A DNA stretch of 64,000 nucleotides, taken from contig NZ_FXWZ01000002.1 of the NCBI RefSeq assembly GCF_900184225.1, positions 850,369-914,368 on the forward strand, written 5' to 3'. Position 1 is the first letter of the stretch; each line of letters starts with the position of its first letter. Below are positions 16,685 through 27,809 of this stretch, in pieces. Below the pieces are notes generated by a model. That model worked only from the letters and a program-made list of their open reading frames with translations. It was not told where the DNA came from and did no database searches. This stretch comes from Brevibacterium ihuae. Its GTDB lineage: Bacteria > Actinomycetota > Actinomycetes > Actinomycetales > Brevibacteriaceae. The position numbers and the translations under genes are program-made.

Positions 16685-18349
16685 TCAGTAGACGATGCCG
16701 AACACCCACGTGGCCAGGGTCATGGTCACCAGGGTGATGAGGACGACGCCGACGAGGTTGAGCAGGACGCCGCCCTTGACCATCTGGCTGATCGTCACGT
16801 AACCGGAGCCGTAGGCCACCGCGTTCGGCGGGGTAGCGACAGGGAGCATGAACGCGCACGTCGCGGCGAGCGCCACCGGGATGGTGAGCAGCAGCGGGTC
16901 GACCTGGAGGCCGATCGCCACACCGCCGACCACCGGCAGGAAGGTCGCCGCCGTGGCGGTGTTCGAGGTGATCTCGGTGAGCATGAGGATGCCCGCGGCG
17001 AGGATGATGACGATCAGCAGCACCGGCACGCCGGCCAGGCCCTGCGCCGACTCGCCGATCCAGTCGGTGAGTCCGGAGGACGAGAACTGGGCCGACAGCG
17101 CGAGTCCGCCGCCGAACAGCAGGAGGACGCCCCAGGGCAGTTCGACCGCCGACTCCCAGTCGAGCAGTCGCACGCCGCGCTCGGCGCCCGCGGGCACGAT
17201 GAAGAGGAGGATGCCTGCGACGATCGCGATACCGGCGTCGGAGATCGGGGGCTCCTCGAACACCGTCGGGATGATGATCCACGACAGCGCGGCGAGGACG
17301 AAGATCGCGAGCACGAGCTTCTCGCCGAGCGACATCGGTCCGAGCTTCGCCTTCTCCTCGGCGATGAGCTCCTTGCCGCCCGGGATCCGCGCCGTCTCCG
17401 GCTTGAAGAGCACCTTGACGAGGAGGAACCACGTGATCGCCATCATCACGACCGCGAGCGGGACGCCGACGAGCATCCATTGGCCGAACCCGATGGAGAT
17501 GTCGTGGTTCTCCTCGAGGTAGCCGACGAGCAGGAGGTTCGGCGGGGTGCCGATGATCGTACCGAGCGAGCCGACCGAGGCCGCGTAGGCGATGCCGAGC
17601 ATGAGCGCGGTGCCGAAGTTCGATCGGAGCACGCTCGATTTCACCGACTCACCGGCGGGACCGTCGACATCGACCTCCTCGTCGGTCCCCGTGCGATCCG
17701 CCGAGTCGCCCGCGAGCCCGGAGGACTCCGGGTCCTTCTCCATCGCCTCGTTGACGAGGACGAGGACGGACAGGCCGATCGGCAGCATGAGGACCGCGGT
17801 GGCGGTGTTCGACACCCACATCGAGAGGAAGCCGGTGGCGATCATGAAGCCGGCGATCATCGCCCCCGTCCTCTCCCCCATGAGGGACAGGACGAACAGC
17901 GCGATCCGGCGGTGGAGGTTCCAGCGCTGCATCGCGAGCGCGATGAGGAAGCCGCCCATGAAGAGGAAGATCGTGTCCTGGCCGTAGCTCGCACCGACCG
18001 AGGACACGCTCACCGGCTCCTCCTCGGTGCCCCCGAACAGCGGGAACGCGACGAGCGGGACGAGTGCGGTGGCGGGGATCGGGATCGCCTCGGTCATCCA
18101 CCACACAGCCATGACACCGGCGACGGAGGCGGTGACGCGGGCCGCCTGCGGGAGGTCGGCGGGCAGGATCACCCACAGGAGGACCGCGAGCAGCAGTCCG
18201 CCGATGAATCCGATCCAGCGGATGCGCGTCGTTCCCGGGGAGAAGGCCTCGGCACGCTCACCGGGGGACTTGAAATCGCGCTCCGTGTCGGTGCGGGGCA
18301 GCGGAGCATAGCGCGCGGCGTGCTCTCCGGCGGGGCGGGATGATGACAT
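16685..18349 (-). CDS. DASS/SLC13 family sodium:dicarboxylate (anion) symporter
   Basis: Cytoplasmic-membrane transporter of the divalent-anion:Na+ symporter family, 554 residues with about 12 helices. Family signatures seen: the AVWWMTEAIPIPATALVPLVAFP motif near residues 80-102, the first SNT sodium/substrate motif (MWVSNTATAVLMLPIG) near residue 175, and the second (LTEITSNTATAATFLPVVGG) near residue 460. An acidic, nonconserved loop (ESSGLAGDSADRTGTDEEVD) lies in the middle. Substrates are usually C4-dicarboxylates or sulfate. A 19-bp tandem duplication lies immediately upstream of its start. It is probably co-transcribed with the alpha/beta hydrolase upstream and the OYE downstream. Confidence 0.9.
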   Translation of the reverse strand: MSSSRPAGEHAARYAPLPRTDTERDFKSPGERAEAFSPGTTRIRWIGFIGGLLLAVLLWVILPADLPQAARVTASVAGVMAVWWMTEAIPIPATALVPLVAFPLFGGTEEEPVSVSSVGASYGQDTIFLFMGGFLIALAMQRWNLHRRIALFVLSLMGERTGAMIAGFMIATGFLSMWVSNTATAVLMLPIGLSVLVLVNEAMEKDPESSGLAGDSADRTGTDEEVDVDGPAGESVKSSVLRSNFGTALMLGIAYAASVGSLGTIIGTPPNLLLVGYLEENHDISIGFGQWMLVGVPLAVVMMAITWFLLVKVLFKPETARIPGGKELIAEEKAKLGPMSLGEKLVLAIFVLAALSWIIIPTVFEEPPISDAGIAIVAGILLFIVPAGAERGVRLLDWESAVELPWGVLLLFGGGLALSAQFSSSGLTDWIGESAQGLAGVPVLLIVIILAAGILMLTEITSNTATAATFLPVVGGVAIGLQVDPLLLTIPVALAATCAFMLPVATPPNAVAYGSGYVTISQMVKGGVLLNLVGVVLITLVTMTLATWVFGIVY

Positions 18350-18357
18350 GGCGGCCT

Positions 18358-18395
18358 CTCTCGGTCGGACGTCGTGCTCTCGGTCGGACGTCGTG
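18358..18395 (-). repeat. Tandem duplication, 2 x 19 bp, upstream of the DASS transporter
   Basis: CTCTCGGTCGGACGTCGTG occurs twice head to tail (18358-18376 and 18377-18395) with no mismatch, in the 105-base gap between the alpha/beta hydrolase stop and the transporter start. It ends 8 bases from the transporter ATG, so it may alter leader length or duplicate a protein-binding site. Confidence 0.85.
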
Positions 18396-18454
18396 CTGGT
18401 CGGGCGGGCGGGCGGTGGGGTGCGGTGCGCTGGAGGACCGGCGGGGACTCCGGG

Positions 18455-19228
18455 TCAGCCGAGCCGGGCGCCGAAGAACCCCGCGAGGCGGTCGGCGACG
18501 AGCTCGGGGTGCTCCGCGACGGGCAGATGGGCGGAGTCCGGGATCACCGCGAAGGCGGATCCCTCGACCTGCTCGTGGAGTGCGCGCATGGACTCCGGCG
18601 GGTTGCTCGGGTCCTGGGCACCGGCGAGGAACAGCACGGGGACCTCGATCGAGGCGACCGCATCGCTGAGGTCGAATCCGGCGAGGGCCTCGCAGCAGTC
18701 GATGTAGCCGGCGTCGTCGGTCCCGGCGAGCATCTCGAGCACGATGGGGCCGGTCGAGTCGTCCTCGTCGAGGAAGCCGGCGGCGAACCAGCGGTCCGCG
18801 GTGTCGGGGACGAGGGAGCGCGTGCCGTCGGACCGGACGTCGCCGATCCGCTGCTCCCAGGTCGAGGCGTCCCCGAACCGGGCTCCGCAGCACAGGGCCG
18901 CGGCGGCGCGCACGCGCTCCGGGGCGCGCAGCGCCAGTGCGAGGGCGAGGCCGCCGGAGATCGAGATCCCGGCGTAGAAGAAGGTCTGCGCCCCGAGGTC
19001 GTCGGCGATGTCGAGGACGAGTTCGGCGATCCGTTCGATGGTCACTCCGGGGATCCGCGGGCTGCGGCCGTGCCCGGGGAGGTCGAAGGTCACGACGCGG
19101 TAGTCGTCGGCGAGCCGGTAGGCCGGCCCGGCCCACAGCGCACCGGTGGTGCCGAGCGAGGGCCCGAGGATGAGGACGGGGGCGGAGGGGTCGGCATCGT
19201 TGATGATCGAGTAGGCGAGCTGTGACAT
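18455..19228 (-). CDS. Alpha/beta hydrolase, 3-oxoadipate enol-lactonase (PcaD)-like
   Basis: A 257-residue alpha/beta-hydrolase. The oxyanion region is LGPSLGTTGALW, strand-loop DLPGHGRSP is present near residue 50, and the nucleophile elbow is GISISGG near residues 91-97, a G-x-S-x-S-G variant of the usual G-x-S-x-G. The catalytic aspartate is likely in LAGAQDPSNPPE and the histidine in IPDSAHLPVAEHP, the PcaD-like ending. It would hydrolyse a lactone or ester. No other protocatechuate-pathway genes are nearby, so the specific PcaD name is not given. It leads the minus-strand series hydrolase, transporter, OYE, MBL hydrolase. Confidence 0.85.
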   Translation of the reverse strand: MSQLAYSIINDADPSAPVLILGPSLGTTGALWAGPAYRLADDYRVVTFDLPGHGRSPRIPGVTIERIAELVLDIADDLGAQTFFYAGISISGGLALALALRAPERVRAAAALCCGARFGDASTWEQRIGDVRSDGTRSLVPDTADRWFAAGFLDEDDSTGPIVLEMLAGTDDAGYIDCCEALAGFDLSDAVASIEVPVLFLAGAQDPSNPPESMRALHEQVEGSAFAVIPDSAHLPVAEHPELVADRLAGFFGARLG

Positions 19229-19320
19229 GGCGCTTCACTCCAGAGGTCGACACTGGTTCCGGCTGATTGCCCCACTGTATCCGGTCGCCCGGACACGGCA
19301 CGGGGACCGCGGCGTCCGTC

Positions 19321-19959
19321 TCAGCCGAGATCGCTGCCGCGCCCGGCCGATTCCGCGAAGTAGCAGTGGGCGCACAGCGATTCGTAGGTCACCTCGGCGC
19401 CGTCGATCGCGACCTGGTCGCCGTCGAACACGAACCGCCCCTCGACCCGACGGCCATTGAACAGGGCCTTGCGCCCGCAGCGGCAGATCGTCTTGAGCTC
19501 CTCGAGCGTGTGTGCGATCTCGAGCAGCCGGGCCGATCCCGGGAAGGCGCGGGTCCGGAAATCGGTGCGGATCCCGTAGGTCATCACCGGCACCTCGTGC
19601 CGCACCGCGATCCGCAGCAGATCCTCGACCTGGCCCGGTTCGAGGAACTGGGCCTCGTCGACGAACAGGCAGGCGACGGGGGCGACGGGCACCTCGATGC
19701 TCGTGAGCAGGGCCGCCGGGTCCTCGAGCCCGGCGGCGGCGAGGAAGCGCGCCTCGACGTCCTCGCCCGCCCGGATGAGGAAGTCGACGCGCCGGCGCAC
19801 CCCGAGCCGGGACACGACCTCGTCGTCGCCCTTGGTGTCGAGCGCGGGTTTGGCGAGGAGCACGCGCTGATCGCGCTCCTCGTAGTTGAAGGCGGCCTGG
19901 AGCAGTGCGGTCGACTTCCCCGAGTTCATCGCGCCGTAGCGGAAGTAGAGCTTGGCCAT
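19321..19959 (-). CDS. tdk: Thymidine kinase, type II
   Basis: Phosphorylates thymidine to dTMP in the salvage pathway. 212 residues from ATG 19959. The Walker A motif GAMNSGKST lies near residues 9-17, the Walker B/active-site region is LFVDEAQFLEPGQVEDL, and the zinc-binding cysteines are CRCGRKALFN and CAHCYF, all typical of the bacterial type II enzyme. The frame remains open upstream, but MAKLYFRYGAMNSGKST is the standard N-terminus. It is divergent from the isocitrate dehydrogenase gene, with 128 bases between them. Confidence 0.95.
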   Translation of the reverse strand: MAKLYFRYGAMNSGKSTALLQAAFNYEERDQRVLLAKPALDTKGDDEVVSRLGVRRRVDFLIRAGEDVEARFLAAAGLEDPAALLTSIEVPVAPVACLFVDEAQFLEPGQVEDLLRIAVRHEVPVMTYGIRTDFRTRAFPGSARLLEIAHTLEELKTICRCGRKALFNGRRVEGRFVFDGDQVAIDGAEVTYESLCAHCYFAESAGRGSDLG

Positions 19960-20042
19960 CGGTGTCCGCGCGTCCTCTCTCCCGTGTCGGGACGTCTCAA
20001 CCCGACGCCCTCCAGCATGGTACCGATCCCGGTGCACAGTAG

Positions 20043-22313
<2,271 letters not shown>

Positions 22314-22327
22314 CCCGCCCTCGCCCA

Positions 22328-22370
22328 GCAGAATCCTGCGGTTCCTGAGACCGGAACCGCAGAATTCTGC
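22328..22370 (+). terminator. Terminator after isocitrate dehydrogenase
   Basis: An 18-bp inverted repeat (left arm GCAGAATCCTGCGGTTCC, right arm its complement with one mismatch) with a 7-base loop starts 14 bases after the icd stop. GTTCT follows the right arm. Confidence 0.85.
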
Positions 22371-22485
22371 GTTCTCGGCACGGCCGTGACGTGCGACAAT
22401 CGATGACGAGGCGGGTCCCGCACCGCCGTGGCGCGAGCCTGCGGGACGGAACGCCGAGAGCCGACCGACGAAGGACGTGAGTGCA

Positions 22486-22920
22486 GTGACCGATCCCTAC
22501 CGCTCCCCCGAGCCCGCCGGCGCCCCCCGGCCCGCAGGCGACGCCGGCTACTCCGATGCCGGGTACCCCGAGCCCGAGGCGCACCCGCCGGCCCGGCGGA
22601 GCGACGAACGGACCCGCCGTCCGGCCGCGGAGCCGAAGCGCTCCTCCGGGGTGTCCGCCGGCGTGTGGATCGCGCTCATCCTCGGTGCGCTCATCCTCGT
22701 CCTCCTCCTCGTCTTCATCATCCAGAACAACGTCTCCGCGCAGTTCCAGTACTTCTCCTGGCAGTTCAGCCTGCCGCTCGGCGTGGCGATGCTGCTCGCC
22801 GCGATCGCCGGGGTGCTCATCGCCGGGATCGCCGGCTCCGTGCGGATCGCCGTGCTCTCCCACCGGCTCAAGAAGTCGAACCGCTCGCTCGCCGAGGTCG
22901 AGCGCATCCTCGACCGCTGA
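22486..22920 (+). CDS. LapA/DUF1049-domain membrane protein
   Basis: A 144-residue protein with a proline-rich cytosolic N-terminal half (about 55 residues) and two membrane helices (near 62-82 and 98-120) separated by NNVSAQFQYFSWQFSLPLG, the signature of the lipopolysaccharide-assembly-A (DUF1049) domain; actinobacteria use it in an unknown envelope role. It ends in a basic coil (RLKKSNRSLAEVERILDR). Start choice: GTG 22486 (MTDPYRSPEP) has AAGGA at 10 bases; GTG 22477 is only 1 base from AAGGA, so the shorter form is preferred. Its TGA overlaps the next ATG. Confidence 0.85.
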   Translation: MTDPYRSPEPAGAPRPAGDAGYSDAGYPEPEAHPPARRSDERTRRPAAEPKRSSGVSAGVWIALILGALILVLLLVFIIQNNVSAQFQYFSWQFSLPLGVAMLLAAIAGVLIAGIAGSVRIAVLSHRLKKSNRSLAEVERILDR

Positions 22921-23849
22921 TGTCCGCTCCCGCCGTGCGCACCCTCCCGCCCGCCGAGTCGTCCCTGCCCGGGATCCTCGTCGACCCCGCGTGGCTCGCC
23001 GCGCACCTCGACGATCCGCAGGTGCTCGTCGTCGACGTCACGACGTTCCTCGTCCGCACCGCCACCGGGGTGCGCCCGGAATCCGGGCGGTCGACCCACC
23101 TCGACGCCCATATCCCTGGGGCGGTGTTCGCCGACCTCCTCGACGTGCTCACCGCTCCCGAACCGGTGCGGTTCACCGCTCTCGACAGCGATCGGTTCGC
23201 CGCGGCGGCCGGCGGGCTGGGGATCGACGGGAGCGTCGACGTCGTCGTCTACGACCACGGAGAGAACGAGTGGGCCACCCGGCTGTGGTGGAACCTCCGG
23301 CTCGAAGGCCACGGCCGGGTGGCGCTCCTCGACGGCGGGCTGCCCGCCTGGCGCGCCGCCGGACTACCCGTCGAATCCGGTGCGGTCGCACCGCGCCCGC
23401 GGACCTTCACCGCGCATCGGCGGCCCGAGCTCCTCGCCGACGCCGCCGCGGTCGAGGCGGCGGGCGGCGCGGGCACCCCGGTGGTCAACGCGCTCGATCC
23501 CGACGCCTACTCCGGACGCACCCGCCCCTACGGCCGTCCCGGGCACATCCCCGGCAGCGGTCACGCGCACTTCCGCGACCTCTACGACGAGGAGCGCGAT
23601 CACCGGCTCGTCCCGGAGGAGCGCGCCCGCGCCGTGCTCGCACCGACCGGGACGCTCGACAGCGCGGAGCGGCCGATCGCCTACTGCGGCGGCGGGATCG
23701 CGGCGACCCTCGTCGCCTTCAGCGCCGCACGGCTCGGACGCCCGGACGTCGCGGTGTACGACGGCTCGATGACCGAATGGGTCGCCTCCGGCCGTCCGCT
23801 CGAGACGAGCCCGGGCGTCGAGGGACCCCCGGCCGAACCGACCCCCTGA
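22920..23849 (+). CDS. Sulfurtransferase, tandem rhodanese domains
   Basis: A 309-residue thiosulfate/3-mercaptopyruvate sulfurtransferase-like protein with two rhodanese domains: an inactive N-terminal one (about residues 20-150, VDVTTFLVRT, HIPGAVFADL) and a C-terminal catalytic one with the cysteine loop CGGGIAAT near residue 262. It transfers sulfane sulfur to thiol acceptors or cyanide. ATG 22920 shares one base with the stop of the LapA-domain gene (TGATG), so translation is coupled. A second tandem rhodanese is encoded at 54811-55716. Confidence 0.92.
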   Translation: MSAPAVRTLPPAESSLPGILVDPAWLAAHLDDPQVLVVDVTTFLVRTATGVRPESGRSTHLDAHIPGAVFADLLDVLTAPEPVRFTALDSDRFAAAAGGLGIDGSVDVVVYDHGENEWATRLWWNLRLEGHGRVALLDGGLPAWRAAGLPVESGAVAPRPRTFTAHRRPELLADAAAVEAAGGAGTPVVNALDPDAYSGRTRPYGRPGHIPGSGHAHFRDLYDEERDHRLVPEERARAVLAPTGTLDSAERPIAYCGGGIAATLVAFSAARLGRPDVAVYDGSMTEWVASGRPLETSPGVEGPPAEPTP

Positions 23850-23882
23850 TCCACCGCATCACCACCGAAACCTGGAGGACCC

Positions 23883-24206
23883 ATGTACTTCATCGTCGTC
23901 AAATTCCTCGTCGCCGACGCGTTCGCCGACCGCTGGCCGGAGATCTCCCGCCCCTTCACCGAGGCCACCCGGGCCGAGCCCGGCAACATGTGGTTCGACT
24001 GGTCGCGCAGCGTCGAGAACCCGAACGAGTACGTTCTCGTCGAGGCGTTCGCCGACGACGAGGCCGCCGGGGCCCACGTGGGCAGCCCGCACTTCGCCGC
24101 GATGCGCGAGGAGTTCCCGCAGTACCTGCAGCAGACCCCGCGCATCATCTCCCGCAAGATCGAGGGCGACGGCTGGGACGAGATGGGCGAGATCAGCGTC
24201 GACTGA
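23883..24206 (+). CDS. Antibiotic-biosynthesis-monooxygenase-fold protein (putative quinol monooxygenase)
   Basis: A 107-residue ABM-fold ferredoxin-like protein with the family pattern: N-terminal FIVVKFLVADAFADRW, central TRAEPGNMWFDWSRSVENPNEYVLVEAFADDEA, then HVGSPHFAAMREEF. Members are small dimers, often called YgiN-like quinol monooxygenases; the real activity is seldom known. CTGGAGGACCC gives a clear ribosome binding site. It follows the rhodanese by 33 bases and ends back to back with the convergent OsmC gene. Confidence 0.88.
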   Translation: MYFIVVKFLVADAFADRWPEISRPFTEATRAEPGNMWFDWSRSVENPNEYVLVEAFADDEAAGAHVGSPHFAAMREEFPQYLQQTPRIISRKIEGDGWDEMGEISVD

Positions 24207-24686
24207 TCACCCGTCGCAGACAGGCGCCTCCCCGACCTCCGCGCGCGAGGTGATCCGCACCGGGGTCGCGTGCTCGACGGTGCGCGACACCGTGCAGTGC
24301 TTGTCGTGCGACAGCCGCACGAGGCGCTCGACCATGCCCGCCGCGGTGCGGCCGGACTCGTCGTCGGGGAACGCGAGGTCGAAATCGACCCCGATGTCGG
24401 CCAGGCGGCTCGCCCCGTCCTCGTCGATCTTCGTCCCGCTCGCCCGCGCGGTGAAGCGCGTCGGCTCGGTGCGTCGCGAGGTCACGGTGTCGACGTCGAT
24501 CGCCGAGCAGCCGGCGATCGCCGCGAGCAGCAGCTCGACCGGGGTGAGGAGGCCCTCGCCGCGGCCGAACTCGAGGGTCGTGCCGCTCGCGCCGACCGCC
24601 CGGTAGCGGTTCTCCGCCACCCGGGTGATCTCGACGGCGTGCGAGGGCTGGGGGTCTCCTGCCGGTGCGGCTGTGCTGTCGTCCAT
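24207..24686 (-). CDS. OsmC/Ohr family thiol peroxidase-like protein
   Basis: A 159-residue OsmC-fold protein. The two redox cysteines of the family are present: one in LLLAAIAGCSAIDVDTV near residue 60 and one in SHDKHCTVSRTVEHATPV near residue 135; the usual catalytic arginine/glutamate context is partly visible. The role would be organic-hydroperoxide reduction or sulfur handling. Minus-strand CAGGAT ends 6 bases before the ATG with no Shine-Dalgarno, so a leaderless message is possible. Its stop abuts the stop of the ABM gene (24206/24207). Confidence 0.9.
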   Translation of the reverse strand: MDDSTAAPAGDPQPSHAVEITRVAENRYRAVGASGTTLEFGRGEGLLTPVELLLAAIAGCSAIDVDTVTSRRTEPTRFTARASGTKIDEDGASRLADIGVDFDLAFPDDESGRTAAGMVERLVRLSHDKHCTVSRTVEHATPVRITSRAEVGEAPVCDG

Positions 24687-24690
24687 GGCC

Positions 24691-26145
24691 TCATCCTGTC
24701 ACAGGGCCGGGGTCGGCCCAGCGCACCCGTCCGGGGGTGCCGGCGCCCTCCCCGAGACTCTCCGCGATGAGTGCGAGCGCCTCGCGCAGCCGCTCCGGAG
24801 CCGCCGCGGACCGCGCGACGACGAGGCCGTGCCGACCGGCCTCCCCCGACCAGCCGGAGGCGAGGTCGCCGACGACGATCCCGTGGGCGGCGAGCCGCCG
24901 ATGCGCGTTCCGGGCGCCGGACTCATCCGTCTCGATGACGAGATCGCGTCCGCGCCGGACGAGTCCGGGCAGCCCCGCGTACTCCGCGGCCACCGGTTCG
25001 GCCGCGCGCAGGCGAGCGCGACCGCGGGTGATCCGGCGTCGCAGCCCGCCGGAGGTCAGATACTCCGCGACCGCGGTCTGGAGCAGCGGGGACACCGCCG
25101 GCCCGAGGTTCTCGCGGGCGGCGCGGATCCGGTCGCCGGCGCGCCCCCGGGCCACGAGGTATCCCGTGCCGACCGCGGAGGTGAGCACGGTGGAGAAGGT
25201 CCCGAGGTGGACGACCCCGCCGCCCGGCGCGGAGTCGAACAGCGGCGGAACCGCGGGGCCGAGGTAGCGCGCTTCGCTGTCGTAGTCGTCCTCGAGGAGG
25301 AGCACGCCGGCGTCGGCCGCCGTGCCGCACAGCTCGACCCTGCGCCCCACCGGCATCGCCGTGCCGTAGGGGAACTGGTGGTTCGGGGTGACGAGCGCCG
25401 CGGCCGGCCAGTCCTCCGCGATCGCCCTCCCGACGCCTGCGTCCCCCGGGTGCACCGCCCGGGCAAGACCGTGCGGGGACAGGCCGAGCTCGTCGACGGG
25501 AACGGGCACCGCCTCGACGCCGCGCAGGGCCCGGCGCAATCCGGGGAATCCGGGGTCCTCCACCGCGACCCGGGTCACGCCGGTCGCCGCGAGCACGAGT
25601 GCGAGCCCGTCGCGCGAGCCGGCGGTGACGACGACCTCGGCGGCGTCGACGACCATGCCGCGCATCGTGCGGAGGTGCTCGGCGATCGCCTCGCGCAGCC
25701 GGTGCTCTCCGAGCGGGTCCGGCGGCCCGGGAGGGAGGTCGAGGGCCCGGCGCCAGGCCGCGCGGAACTGCGGATCGGTGGACGGGGAGTCCCCGCCGCC
25801 GCCGGGGCGGAGATCGAGCCGGATCGGGCGGCGGCGCGCGCGGGGTCGGGGAACGGGCGCCGGAGGGCGGGCGAGGGCGGTCGCCGGGAGATCGGGATCG
25901 ATGACCGTTCCGCTCCGCGGACGCTGCACGACGTACCCCTCGGTGGCGAGCTGGGCATAGGCGCTGTCCACGGTGCCGCGCGCGGTGCCGAGCGACGCCG
26001 CGAGCGCACGGGCCGACGGCAGCCGGTCCCCCGGGGTGAGGCGCCCGCCCGCGACGGCGGCGCGGATGCCCCGGATGATCTGCACCGGCAGGGCGACGTC
26101 GCTGGTCCGATCGATCTCGAGATGGAGTTCCGGGGCGCGGCTCAT
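24691..26145 (-). CDS. pdxR: MocR-family regulator (PdxR-like), PLP lysine not conserved
   Basis: A GntR winged-helix domain (residues about 10-75; LPSARALAASLGTARGTVDSAYAQL) joined to a class I aminotransferase-like domain, 484 residues. Its position divergent from pdxST marks it as the PdxR type that activates vitamin B6 synthesis when PLP is low. PLP-pocket motifs TPNHQFPYG and LLEDDYDSEARY are kept. The Schiff-base lysine, normally in SFSKTL, is threonine here (LGTFSTVLTSAVGTGYL), and the following arginine/glycine pattern is altered too. ATG 26145 starts MSRAPELHLE; the frame stays open upstream but antisense to pdxS. The name is by context, and effector binding may differ. Confidence 0.85.
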   Translation of the reverse strand: MSRAPELHLEIDRTSDVALPVQIIRGIRAAVAGGRLTPGDRLPSARALAASLGTARGTVDSAYAQLATEGYVVQRPRSGTVIDPDLPATALARPPAPVPRPRARRRPIRLDLRPGGGGDSPSTDPQFRAAWRRALDLPPGPPDPLGEHRLREAIAEHLRTMRGMVVDAAEVVVTAGSRDGLALVLAATGVTRVAVEDPGFPGLRRALRGVEAVPVPVDELGLSPHGLARAVHPGDAGVGRAIAEDWPAAALVTPNHQFPYGTAMPVGRRVELCGTAADAGVLLLEDDYDSEARYLGPAVPPLFDSAPGGGVVHLGTFSTVLTSAVGTGYLVARGRAGDRIRAARENLGPAVSPLLQTAVAEYLTSGGLRRRITRGRARLRAAEPVAAEYAGLPGLVRRGRDLVIETDESGARNAHRRLAAHGIVVGDLASGWSGEAGRHGLVVARSAAAPERLREALALIAESLGEGAGTPGRVRWADPGPVTG

Positions 26146-26162
26146 GGAACCATGACACCACA

Positions 26163-26194
26163 TCTGGCCCATTGATGTGATCGACTTCTGGCCC
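26163..26194. promoter_or_regulatory. Candidate PdxR operator, direct repeats TCTGGCCC
   Basis: TCTGGCCC occurs at 26163-26170 and again at 26187-26194, a 24-base repeat distance, in the 126-base gap between the MocR gene and pdxS; a related inverted element (CAGACCAG) follows at 26202. MocR regulators bind such spaced direct repeats on one face of the DNA. The site would control both divergent genes. Confidence 0.55.
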
Positions 26195-26271
26195 TGCCGG
26201 CAGACCAGTTCGCCGCTTACGGTGACGGTGACCCATCCCGCACCCACCGGAACCACCGAGGAGAACCCCGC

Positions 26272-27153
26272 ATGACCGCGACCCAGCCCCTGCTCAACAC
26301 CGGACTCGCCCAGATGCTCAAGGGCGGGGTGATCATGGACGTCGTCACCCCCGAGCAGGCCCGGATCGCCGAGGCCGCCGGCGCCGTGGCCGTCATGGCG
26401 CTCGAGCGCGTACCGGCCGACATCCGCGCCCAGGGCGGAGTGGCGCGGATGAGCGATCCCGACCTCATCGCCGGCATCATCGACGCCGTGTCGATCCCGG
26501 TCATGGCGAAGGCGCGGATCGGTCATTTCGTCGAGGCCCAGGTGCTCCAGACCCTCGGGGTCGACTACATCGACGAGTCCGAGGTGCTCTCGCCGGCAGA
26601 CTTCGTCAACCACATCGACAAGTCGGGGTTCTCGGTGCCGTTCGTGTGCGGTGCGACGAACCTCGGCGAGGCGCTCCGGCGGATCACCGAGGGCGCCTCG
26701 ATGATCCGCTCGAAGGGTGAGGCGGGCACCGGCGACGTGTCCGAGGCGATGCGCCACATCCGCACGATCACCGGGGAGATCCGCGGGCTCGCGGCGATGA
26801 GCGCCGACGAGCTCTACGTCGCCGCCAAGGAGCTGCGAGCGCCCTACGAGCTCGTCAAGGAGGTCGCCGGCGCGGGCCGGCTGCCGGTGGTGATGTTCGT
26901 CGCCGGCGGCATCGCCACCCCCGCCGACGCGGCGATGATGATGCAGCTCGGCGCCGACGGGGTGTTCGTCGGATCGGGGATCTTCAAGTCCGGGGACCCG
27001 GAGAAGCGGGCCCGCGCGATCGTCGAGGCGACCACCCACTTCGACGACCCGGACACGATCGCCCGGGTGTCGCGCGGGCTCGGCGAGGCGATGGTCGGCA
27101 TCACCGTGTCCGAGCTCCCCGCTCCGCACCGCCTGGCCGAGCGCGGCTGGTGA
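26272..27153 (+). CDS. pdxS: Pyridoxal 5'-phosphate synthase, lyase subunit PdxS
   Basis: TIM-barrel subunit of the DXP-independent PLP synthase; with PdxT-derived ammonia it makes PLP from ribose 5-phosphate and glyceraldehyde 3-phosphate. 293 residues, the usual length. The first active-site lysine is in [14 protein letters not shown] and the second in the SKGEAGTG loop after [24 protein letters not shown] is the typical start. GAGGAGAACCCCGC provides the ribosome binding site. It overlaps pdxT by 4 bases (GTGA) and is divergent from its presumed regulator. Confidence 0.97.
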   Translation: MTATQPLLNTGLAQMLKGGVIMDVVTPEQARIAEAAGAVAVMALERVPADIRAQGGVARMSDPDLIAGIIDAVSIPVMAKARIGHFVEAQVLQTLGVDYIDESEVLSPADFVNHIDKSGFSVPFVCGATNLGEALRRITEGASMIRSKGEAGTGDVSEAMRHIRTITGEIRGLAAMSADELYVAAKELRAPYELVKEVAGAGRLPVVMFVAGGIATPADAAMMMQLGADGVFVGSGIFKSGDPEKRARAIVEATTHFDDPDTIARVSRGLGEAMVGITVSELPAPHRLAERGW

Positions 27154-27809
27154 CTCCGTCCGACCGCCCCTGCGTGGGCGTCGTCGCGCTCCAGGGCGCG
27201 GTCGCCGAGCACCGAAAGGTCCTCACCGCACTCGGCGCCGCGACCCGCCGCGTCACCCGCCCGGAGCATCTCGACGGCCTCGCCGCCGTCGTGCTGCCGG
27301 GCGGGGAGAGCAGCGCGATGGTGCGCCTGGCCGCCGGCAGCGGACTGTTCCCCGCGCTCGCGGAGCGCACCGCGGCCGGCCTGCCGGTGTTCGGCACGTG
27401 CGCCGGGCTCGTGCTCCTCGCCCGTGACGTCGAGGACGCCGCCGCGCTCTCCGGCTTCGCTCGGGTCCCCGCGCTCGACGTCACCGTCCGCCGCAACGCC
27501 TACGGCGCGCAGCGGGAGTCCTTCGTCGCCCCGCTGGCCGTCCGCGGGCTCGCGGGCGACGGAGGAGCCGGGACCGTCGAGGCGGTGTTCATCCGCGCAC
27601 CGCAGATCACCGGGACGGACCCCGGCGTCGAGGTGCTCGCCGAGCACGACGGCGTGCCCGTCCTCGTCCGGCAGGGGCACGTCATGGCCGCGAGCTTCCA
27701 TCCGGAGCTCACCCCGGACCCGCGGATCCATACCCTCTTCCTCAGCGCGGCGGGTGTGCTCCCCGCAACGGCATCCGAGGCGGCGCCGGTCAGAACTCGA
27801 ACGAGCTGA
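27150..27809 (+). CDS. pdxT: Pyridoxal 5'-phosphate synthase, glutaminase subunit PdxT
   Basis: Class I glutaminase that supplies ammonia to PdxS. 219 residues. Catalytic triad visible: cysteine in [14 protein letters not shown] near residue 82, and the HxE pair in SFHPELTPD near residue 188; oxyanion-type LPGGESSAM lies near residue 50. The GTG start at 27150 is fixed by coupling to pdxS. The last 20 bases overlap tail to tail with the convergent YeiH-type exporter gene, so read-through would be antisense. Confidence 0.96.
   Translation: MTPSDRPCVGVVALQGAVAEHRKVLTALGAATRRVTRPEHLDGLAAVVLPGGESSAMVRLAAGSGLFPALAERTAAGLPVFGTCAGLVLLARDVEDAAALSGFARVPALDVTVRRNAYGAQRESFVAPLAVRGLAGDGGAGTVEAVFIRAPQITGTDPGVEVLAEHDGVPVLVRQGHVMAASFHPELTPDPRIHTLFLSAAGVLPATASEAAPVRTRTS

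Noticed and set aside
18455-19228. Firm naming of the alpha/beta hydrolase as pcaD
   Set aside because: No other beta-ketoadipate genes are nearby and the nucleophile elbow is a variant, so only the family name is kept.
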